This document shows, piece after piece, positions 11,990-18,900 of a stretch of DNA of 27,110 nt. A program made the position numbers and the translations under genes. Numbering within the stretch: position 1 is the stretch's first letter; every line of letters starts with the position of its first letter. Below the pieces are notes generated by a model. It was given only the letters and a program-made list of their open reading frames with translations, was not told where the DNA came from and searched no databases. Source of the DNA: a virus; IMG/VR virus record IMGVR_UViG_3300033981_000744, positions 1 to 27,110 of that record; one strand, written 5' to 3'.

Positions 11990-12904
11990 ATGATAGACGA
12001 CAAACTGTTAGATAACTTTATAAAACTATTTCGTGGTCGTGGTGACGTGTACGGCATGGACAGTGGGGGCTGTGCCAAGTTACCGCTTAATGTTGGCACA
12101 TTTGAACGACACTTAAACGGGTCAGAACGTATCGGCGTATATCCGATTGTTCCAATCAACGGTCAAGCATCCGTAGTGTGGGGCTGTTCAGACTTTGATT
12201 TAGGCTTAGAACAATCTTTACATCAAGCACGACAACTACATGACGCATTACAGGCAGGTGGTGTCACATCATGGATAGAACGTTCACGTTCCAAAGGTTA
12301 CCATGTTTGGGTGTTTGCCACAGAACCAGTGTCCGCTGAGATTATGCGTAACATGTTATTGGCTGCGCACCAAGTTGCCGAAGTGCCAGCAACAGAAGTG
12401 AACCCTAAACAAACCACATTACGACACGGACAGTACGGCAACTATGTTCGTTTACCTTACCCTAATTACGCTGACGAAACAACACACAACCAGCGTGTTC
12501 TTAACCCTAACGACTTTCAATCAGTTCTACATATTTGCGACTTTGTTTCTATGGCTATCGCCAACCGCACTACACCAGCCGACATCGCACGGCTTGCTGC
12601 ACATTATAAACCCATAATCAAACCCACACCTGGGATTATGCCCACAGAATATGATGCCACATTAGACGAGGCTATGCAAGTTCTGTCTCCGCTAGGTAAA
12701 GTCATTTGGCGTGACGGACCACTACCGTCCAAAGACCGTTCATCAACCCTAGCCAAACTCGGTTACGAGTGTGTCAAAACAGGACTCAACCCTAGTCAAA
12801 CCAAAATCATTCTCAAAACCGCTGACAAGCGGTGGGGTAAATATCATTTACGTGCTAACGGCGAACTAGAAATAGACAAACTAGTTATACGAGTACACTC
12901 ATGA
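11990..12904 (+). CDS. Archaeo-eukaryotic primase, TOTE type
   Basis: The 304-residue protein shows the AEP catalytic pattern: SDFDLG with Asp68 and Asp70, then SRSKGYHVWVF with the S-x-H-type triad (His105), followed by EVNPKQTT and GNYVRLPYP. These motifs match the TOTE-conflict type primase family used by many phages instead of DnaG. It would lay down primers on DNA unwound by the adjacent helicase. The C-terminal third (about 215-304) looks like a helical, PriCT-like accessory domain. AAAGGGGG precedes ATG 11990. It overlaps the next gene by 4 bases. Confidence 0.8.
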   Translation: MIDDKLLDNFIKLFRGRGDVYGMDSGGCAKLPLNVGTFERHLNGSERIGVYPIVPINGQASVVWGCSDFDLGLEQSLHQARQLHDALQAGGVTSWIERSRSKGYHVWVFATEPVSAEIMRNMLLAAHQVAEVPATEVNPKQTTLRHGQYGNYVRLPYPNYADETTHNQRVLNPNDFQSVLHICDFVSMAIANRTTPADIARLAAHYKPIIKPTPGIMPTEYDATLDEAMQVLSPLGKVIWRDGPLPSKDRSSTLAKLGYECVKTGLNPSQTKIILKTADKRWGKYHLRANGELEIDKLVIRVHS

Positions 12905-13485
12905 CAACAATACTTGCAATACAAGGCGACGATTATTGCGCCATAGGTTCAGACAGTCAATGGTCAGATGATTATGGTCGCATAGGCAAAATGACGCAAG
13001 CAAAAGTTGTTGCAGTCGGCAAATACTTTATAGGTGTAGCAGGTGACACACGAGGCGCAAACATTATTCAACACGTATTTAACCCACCACAACTACCACC
13101 AAAACTTAATGGCAACAAACTCACAAAATTTATGGTCAGCCAATTTATACCAACCTATAGAGAATGTTTAGAATCAAACGGTTTAGGACTACCACAATAC
13201 GAATCTAATCCCGCAGAAGCGTCCATAGACTCTTTGGTGTGCGCTAATGGTGTCATCTATCAAATAGACGCAGACTACAGTACAGAAATGGACGCAAACG
13301 GTTTGTATGCTATTGGTTCAGGTGCGCATTACGGGTTGGGTGCTATGCAAATGTATGCCAGCAACAAACGCATAACTCAACCATCAGCGAAACGTGTTCT
13401 GTTAAAATCATTATCTATTAGCGCCAGATTTGACAGCAACTCTGGCGCACCATTCCATACCTTTATACAGACTAGGAAAACATGA
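12901..13485 (+). CDS. Proteasome beta/HslV-like Ntn-hydrolase
   Basis: The 194-residue product begins Met-Thr-Thr-Ile-Leu-Ala. Thr2 would be the N-terminal nucleophile after Met removal, as in HslV (MTTIV). In mature numbering Asp17 is in GSDS, a Lys at 34 (MTQAKV) corresponds to the HslV catalytic Lys33 with a one-residue shift, and FIGVAGDT parallels IAGFAGGT. YAIGSGAHYGLGAM parallels the conserved IAIGSGGPYA segment. Length is close to HslV (about 175). It is embedded by 4-base overlaps between primase and RusA resolvase. Assembly, partner ATPase and substrate are unknown; other Ntn hydrolases of this fold are possible. Confidence 0.8.
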   Translation: MTTILAIQGDDYCAIGSDSQWSDDYGRIGKMTQAKVVAVGKYFIGVAGDTRGANIIQHVFNPPQLPPKLNGNKLTKFMVSQFIPTYRECLESNGLGLPQYESNPAEASIDSLVCANGVIYQIDADYSTEMDANGLYAIGSGAHYGLGAMQMYASNKRITQPSAKRVLLKSLSISARFDSNSGAPFHTFIQTRKT

Positions 13486-13817
13486 AAAAACATAGCCAAT
13501 TTATAGAAACAAAACCTATCCCTAAAGGGCGACCCCGTATGACAAGGTATGGGCGTGTTTATACTCCTGCTCGCACTTTAGAATCTGAAGATGTTATACG
13601 CACGGCGTACACTGGTCCAAAATATGAAGGTGACGTAATGTTGGTTTGTACATTTTCCAAAGATGGTATTTCTATCAATTTACAAAACATTGCGCAAAAC
13701 GACAGCAAACTTCGTGGCGACCTAGATAATTACATAAAGTTATTGATGGACGGATTAAACGGTGTTGCGTGGGCAGATGACAAGCAAGTGACACTTATAG
13801 TTGGGAGTAAAGAATGA
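13482..13817 (+). CDS. rusA: RusA-family Holliday junction resolvase
   Basis: The 111-residue protein has the RusA hallmarks: IPKGRPRMT near the N-terminus, GRVYTPART, then RGDLDNYIKLLMDGLNGVAW with Asp80 and Asp82, and ADDKQV with a further catalytic Asp at 99/100. RusA dimers resolve four-way DNA junctions formed during phage recombination and replication before packaging. It overlaps both neighbours by 4 bases (ATGA), giving tight coupling with the HslV-like gene and a second nuclease-like gene. The length is slightly below the usual 120 residues because the C-terminus is short. Confidence 0.88.
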   Translation: MKKHSQFIETKPIPKGRPRMTRYGRVYTPARTLESEDVIRTAYTGPKYEGDVMLVCTFSKDGISINLQNIAQNDSKLRGDLDNYIKLLMDGLNGVAWADDKQVTLIVGSKE

Positions 13818-14275
13818 GTAAGAAATCAGATTATGATATAGGTCCAATGCCTCACGATTGGCAAACAGATTTATCGTTCGGTCATAAAGGCGAAAAACTT
13901 GTATCCGAATTTTTAGGAAAAATTAGTAGTGGTGCGTTTGAAGTTAAAACAGACCGATACCGTAACGGCAGAATGGTGTTAGAAATGGTGCAGAATCCTC
14001 GCCGCCGTCTTGACGACAACGGCGAACCATTTTGGCAACCATCAGGTTTAGCGGTGACAAAAGCGGAATGGTGGGTATACGTGTATGCTTTGGACGGTGC
14101 GTTTGTTATTGTGTCTGTGCCACGATTAAAACGTTATTTGAAAGCAAACAAAGACAGATTTAATCCAAAAGCGTACCACAAATTTGCGTGGCGTAGTGGC
14201 AACCCCAGCATGGGATATTTGTTACAGCCCGAAGATGTTATGGACATGATGATAAACGAAAAATATGACTCCTGA
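13814..14275 (+). CDS. PD-(D/E)XK-like nuclease, 153 aa
   Basis: The segment GHKGEKLVSEFLGK (23-36), followed by FEVKTDRY (42-49) and MVLEM (54-58), fits a restriction-endonuclease-like core: a helix with Glu, then ExK-type strand Glu43-Val-Lys45. Two Trp-rich strands follow (AEWWVYVYALDGAFVIVSVP). It may cut recombination intermediates or host DNA. It overlaps RusA by 4 bases and the sigma-like gene by 11 bases. The fold assignment rests on short motifs only, so a non-catalytic relative is possible. Confidence 0.6.
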   Translation: MSKKSDYDIGPMPHDWQTDLSFGHKGEKLVSEFLGKISSGAFEVKTDRYRNGRMVLEMVQNPRRRLDDNGEPFWQPSGLAVTKAEWWVYVYALDGAFVIVSVPRLKRYLKANKDRFNPKAYHKFAWRSGNPSMGYLLQPEDVMDMMINEKYDS

Positions 14276-14612
14276 AAACATACCTAATCAGAAAAAATAT
14301 CATTCAAACGAAATAGAATGGTTAATGCAACCCAATGCTACGGCAAACGATTTTGATGACGACATCGTGTTGTATGACGCAATAGCAGAAACTGTCGCAT
14401 CTATGGATGCGACTGACCAGCAAATGATATACTTGATTTATTATGAACGCAAAACATTTCAAGAAGCCGCCCGTGAAGTAGGTATATCAGCAAAATCACA
14501 TGCTTGGCGTAAAACGAAATCAGCAGTAAATAAACTAGAAATATTGTTAAAACAGAATCCAGTTATCATGGAAATATTAAACAGCAAATACGGCATAATA
14601 GGAGACCAATGA
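14265..14612 (+). CDS. Sigma70 region 4-like transcription factor
   Basis: The 115-residue product contains LYDAIAETVASMDATDQQMI, followed by YLIYYERKTFQEAAREVGIS. This is the helix arrangement of sigma70 region 4 ('L...l..Lp...r.v..L.y.eg.s..EIA..lgiS'), then a recognition-helix-like stretch with Arg and Lys. No region 2 is present, so it is not a full sigma factor. Such phage proteins can bind promoter -35 DNA or divert host RNA polymerase to middle or late promoters. It sits in the replication block, where a temporal switch would fit. Promoter targets are unknown. Confidence 0.65.
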   Translation: MTPENIPNQKKYHSNEIEWLMQPNATANDFDDDIVLYDAIAETVASMDATDQQMIYLIYYERKTFQEAAREVGISAKSHAWRKTKSAVNKLEILLKQNPVIMEILNSKYGIIGDQ

Positions 14613-15112
14613 AACCAACATATAACACATTTAATAAAGCGGCTGATGCAGCATTAACAAAACTAAGAGAAGAAGCATCAACTACGTTACCTGACCCCAA
14701 AATGTTTAAACCAATAGAAACTTATATAAGTAAGTGGATAAAAAGTTTGCAACTTGGTGACGCAGAAGAATCCGACACAGAACTAGCCACATTAGTTTTG
14801 GAACGTGCGGGCGTACAAGCATTACAATGGCTACTAGATAACCACCCACCGTTTGAACATAGTGAAATGGTGCAATTGTTGTGTCGTAAACAACACGACT
14901 ATGGACACAACAACATCACAAACTTTGGAATTATTGGCGTAGCAATTCGCATATGTGATAAAATTGCTCGCATAGACAACCTAAGTAAACGCAATCAACC
15001 AACCAACGAATCATTGATAGATTCATATATTGATATTGTGGGTTATGCTATGATATCAATTATGTTAAACGAAGATTCGTTTAAGTTGCCATTGAAAGGA
15101 GATAAACGATAA
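14609..15112 (+). CDS. DUF1599/Nmad1-like protein, 167 aa
   Basis: The C-terminal half has KQHDYGHNNITNFGIIGVAI, RICDKIARIDNLSK and ESLIDSYIDIVGYAMI. This is the all-helical pattern of DUF1599 (nucleotide modification associated domain 1), related to dUTPase/MazG-type helical folds and found in many phages. A role in nucleotide metabolism or base modification is suggested from the family; the substrate is unknown. The N-terminal 80 residues are less conserved-looking. ATG 14609 overlaps the previous stop (ATGA) with GGAG upstream. Confidence 0.7.
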   Translation: MKPTYNTFNKAADAALTKLREEASTTLPDPKMFKPIETYISKWIKSLQLGDAEESDTELATLVLERAGVQALQWLLDNHPPFEHSEMVQLLCRKQHDYGHNNITNFGIIGVAIRICDKIARIDNLSKRNQPTNESLIDSYIDIVGYAMISIMLNEDSFKLPLKGDKR

Positions 15113-15282
15113 TGGTTACAGTTCGCTGTAACAACTGCAAACATGTTTTTCAAAATGATGAGAAACGAACAATAGGCTGTTATTGTGATAGCGATGCCCC
15201 AACATGGATAGCAGTTGCACCTAGTGGTCGTGTTTTATCAATGTCCTATTCCAATTATGATATATTAGAGGAAACAAAATGA
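15112..15282 (+). CDS. Small zinc-ribbon-like protein, 56 aa
   Basis: ATG 15112 overlaps the previous stop (TAATG), with AAAGGAGATAA upstream. The product has CNNC near the start and CYC at residues 23-25, a plausible single zinc site, followed by a short beta region (TWIAVAPSGRVLSM). It ends with ATGA overlap onto the next gene. The family is not recognised. It is one of two small metal-binding candidates in the plus-strand block (the other starts at 8190). Confidence 0.6.
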   Translation: MVTVRCNNCKHVFQNDEKRTIGCYCDSDAPTWIAVAPSGRVLSMSYSNYDILEETK

Positions 15283-15509
15283 GTGAACAAACAGAATCAA
15301 AATACGGCAAAGAAGGAACACAATACTCAATAGGTGAAGATAAAATTTTCATCAACATGGAGTTCATAATCTCAACCCTAATGGGTGTAATCGTAGTGAT
15401 GCGAGACATCTTGGGAAAAGATTTTAAATCAGAAAACGGATTAGACATAGACCAAATCGTAGAAGGAATAGCCCAACAACTATATGACCAAATTACCCCA
15501 AACAACTAA
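15279..15509 (+). CDS. Small hypothetical protein, 76 aa
   Basis: ATG 15279 overlaps the previous stop, with GAGG upstream. After a polar N-terminus the product has a hydrophobic helix (FIISTLMGVIVVMRDILGKD) and an amphipathic C-terminal helix (DIDQIVEGIAQQLYDQI). It could associate with a membrane or form a helical bundle. No family is recognised. It overlaps the next small gene by 26 bases. Confidence 0.55.
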   Translation: MSEQTESKYGKEGTQYSIGEDKIFINMEFIISTLMGVIVVMRDILGKDFKSENGLDIDQIVEGIAQQLYDQITPNN

Positions 15510-15645
15510 CATAGATAAACTACGACACGAACTAGCCGTAATGAAAAAAGAACTAAAACGTTACGGGTCACCACAAACGTTTATAAACAAAGTAAACGAC
15601 CTAGAAGTAGCAATACGTAAACTGGAACACTTCCGTGACATCTGA
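15484..15645 (+). CDS. Small coiled-coil protein, 53 aa
   Basis: ATG 15484 opens a 53-codon frame in another register inside the end of the preceding gene. The product reads as two helices with heptad-like Leu/Ile spacing (IDKLRHELAVMKKELKRYG and INKVNDLEVAIRKLEHF) broken by a short turn, as in antiparallel coiled coils. Codon use is A+C-rich like its neighbours. No strong ribosome site is present, so translation may be coupled. The family is not recognised. Confidence 0.5.
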   Translation: MTKLPQTTNIDKLRHELAVMKKELKRYGSPQTFINKVNDLEVAIRKLEHFRDI

Positions 15646-15922
15646 ACGACCCGACTGGGACCCCGAAGATTTAAACGAACTAATGTATCTATTTGACAAA
15701 GACGACATCAGCGAACTAGAAGGCGTATTTACAAGCATGATTAAAGACGACAGCGACGGATTCGTTGTAGAGTTCGTCATTTCTGTCCTTGCTGCACGAG
15801 AACTAGTTGAATTATATTTACGTGCGCAATCTGGCGATGAAATCGCCAAAAACAAAAGTTGGTTTGAATACTCTAAAATTATCGCAGAACTAACACAAGG
15901 ATTAAACCTGCACGACAATTAA
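15635..15922 (+). CDS. Small acidic protein, 95 aa
   Basis: The start is GTG 15635, overlapping the previous gene by 11 bases. The product is acidic and helical: RPDWDPEDLNELMYLFDKDD, then a hydrophobic helix (GFVVEFVISVLAARELVELY) and a polar end. It is the last rightward gene. Its stop TAA (15920-15922) overlaps the stop of the convergent giant gene on the other strand by two bases. The family is unknown. Confidence 0.6.
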   Translation: MTSERPDWDPEDLNELMYLFDKDDISELEGVFTSMIKDDSDGFVVEFVISVLAARELVELYLRAQSGDEIAKNKSWFEYSKIIAELTQGLNLHDN

Positions 15923-18900
15923 GGTTCTTCAGTTATTCCAATACCCTGTTCGTAACCGTATTGTTTTAATTGTTTAAGCAAATCTTCCACTTCTTTATTA
16001 CGCCGTTGCGCTTCCTGTTTTTGTTGCACAGGACCAATCTCACGAGCAGGTATACCAGCATAATTAAAAATACTGGACAACATACGTTCCTCTAATGCTT
16101 CTTTACCGCCAGTTGCACCACCAGTCAATCTGTTAATTTGCGCAATAATTGGGAAAACAGATTCAACAATATGGGTAACTCTTTCATCCATAACCCAATT
16201 ACCGTATTTGTCAGTAGTAATTTGACCATCGTTAACAAATCTGTTTAAAGCCTTAGCAATCAAAGTTTCGTATGGACCTCTAACTTCTTTTTGTTTCCCA
16301 TAGGCGTTAAAGTCTTGAACAAAAGTTCCAAACTTTTTACCCGCTATAAGTTCTGCTGGCAATCTAATTGGCAAACCAGTTTGACCCAACAATTGTTGTG
16401 GGTCAGCAAACCCTTCAAACATCGCCTTCATACGAATATGAGGCAAATCGGGTGTCAACACCCAATTAGCCAACCCATTACCCAAACCTAATGGTTCACG
16501 TTCGTTAATCCATTTAGGCATCATCAAGTTAGCGTTGACAGGCAGTTCTTCTTGAACTCTTTGATACTCATAATACGCTTTAGGGCGAGTTAATATTTGT
16601 GTCATTTGAAGCGGAATGTTTCGGGAAGTCCAAATCCAAAACGGAATAAACCGCTTTACGGTTTCATCCAACTTAGACAAATCGCTATAATCAAAATGTA
16701 CACGAGAAATACGTGCAACTGCCTCATCAAACGTATGCCCCTTGTTAAACGAATCTATTGCCATTGGCAAACGAACAGCACGTTCAACATAACTGTTTTT
16801 GTTTTGAAAAAAACCAATATATTTATCTGTCGTAACTTGAGCCAATCGCCCAATTGTCGGTGCAGCGAAATCATCATTAACACCATAACCAGTAGCCATA
16901 ACAACTTTAGTTGCCCACTCTGCTTTTGCCATTTCTTGTGGGTCTGTAATGCCTGCTCTTGCCATCCAGTTAGCAAAGTTTTTATTATTTAATCTTTTAC
17001 CAACAGTATCATTTTGCGCCGCCGCCCACTTTATGCCAGTACTAATAGCGTCATTAGTAACACCATCAGCATAATTCATAAACGTTGCAGACATGCCGTT
17101 ACGCACAAAGAAACCAATGCTAGCAGTAACCCAACGTTTCCAATATGCGTTCATTTTATCAAAGTTTCTTAAAAACGCACCATACTCGCCCGCATCACTT
17201 AACTTCTTTATAGCAGGCATCCACTGTTCTTTTGCTTCCTTTGGGATTTGCAATCCCAAACCAGCAAGTTCTTCCCAACCTTGTTCGGCAACATCAATAA
17301 ACTTTTGCCCACGAATACCCAACATTTTTGCTTGCGCATAAAAACTAAACGCTTGAGGAATCTCTGATTCAATTTTAGCCAACGCCAACTCATCGGCATG
17401 CAAAATTTTCGTTACACGGTCATAAGCCTCTTTAACTGCAGGTGAATCTTGCAATAACAAAGACGACTCAAGACTTTTCTCAACATGTTTAGACCAAGCC
17501 GCATTACTAGCAGCCGTAGAACCCTTAGGCGGTTTATTGGACAACAGCAACAAAAAGTCATTGACTTCTTGTTCCAACGCCGAACCAACCTCGTCAGTCC
17601 AAGTTTCCAAAACTTTAACCTCGTTTAACAACATAGGTAAACGTTGTTTATAATCTAAACGCAATGTTTGCAGTTCTTCTGGACCAAAAGTTTTTTCAAT
17701 TTCACGCAAAATATCTTGGTCAATTTTGCTATAAGCATTACTAAAAAAACTGTCAAGTGTTGCAAGTTTGTTAAGAATAACTGTTTTGGGAACAGATTTG
17801 CCACCAACTTGAACACTATCTGTGCTACGCAAATTCATTAAAGCCTTGAAAGCATTATCAACTTTAGTTGATTCCGCAATCTGCTCATCCAATTTTGCAC
17901 GTTCCGCTAACGTTTGCCCAACCTCAATACCGTTTTGTTGCAACAACTTCTTTACATCTGTCTTTGCTACATGGGTGGCTTCTAATGTTTCGTCCATAAT
18001 GGTTTTCATAAAACTATTATTTTCTAACAACTGCCAAGGCGAAGCAATAGAATCACCAACTTTAAACGCAGGTGTGTTGCTCGGCAACAACACCGCCCAC
18101 TCATTCAAAGAAGGTTCAAAGTCATCAAAAATGCGTGTTAAAGGCATTAAAGCACCTTTATAACCATTTGCGGCAGCATCGTCCACAACTCCACCAAACC
18201 ATTTATTTGCAACAACCTTACCAACACTTTCAGCATTATCAGGACTTAAAGACCCAGCAAGACGTTCTTGCATATCGGCAAACCATGTAAAGAAATCATT
18301 AAGTTCTTCATTAGACATTGGCAAAACATCGTCAGCGGTTTCTAAAAGTGTATCAACTTTAGTTTGCATATCATACATACCCATTAACCATTCCGCTTTT
18401 TCTGGATAAGCACGAATAAACTCTGGGTCTATAAAACCATTGTTAGCAAGCATATTGTCAACAACATCCATTGGCATCATATCAGGCACACCAACTTCAG
18501 CCCAAGCCCTGTTTAAATCATCAGCCCAAAACTCAGGATTAAGAAAATTTGCAAAAGTAGTTGGGTCACGCAAATCCAACAAATCTTGTTCAGGTATAGC
18601 ATGACCAACAACGGCATCTTTCATTTGCGCAAACGTACCAAATTCATTATCAATAGGTTTAGTTGTATAAAGTTGAAACGGAATAGGTTCGTCACTAAAA
18701 CCTGGTGGAAAACCATAAATCAAACCCTCAGTAGCATAAGACGCATTATCTTTAGCAACATTTATACGAGCCAACGCTTCTAACTCTGTTTCGTTCGCCA
18801 ATATTGCTTCGTCAATTACACGTGCTGCTTCAGGGTTGCCAGCAGGAATTTCGTCACGCAAATTAATTAAAGTGTCATGAGTTTTCTGACGGAAAACTTC

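Noticed and set aside
11617-12159. 180-residue minus-strand open frame
   Set aside because: It lies antisense across the helicase and primase genes, which have clear motifs; composition looks like a frame shadow.
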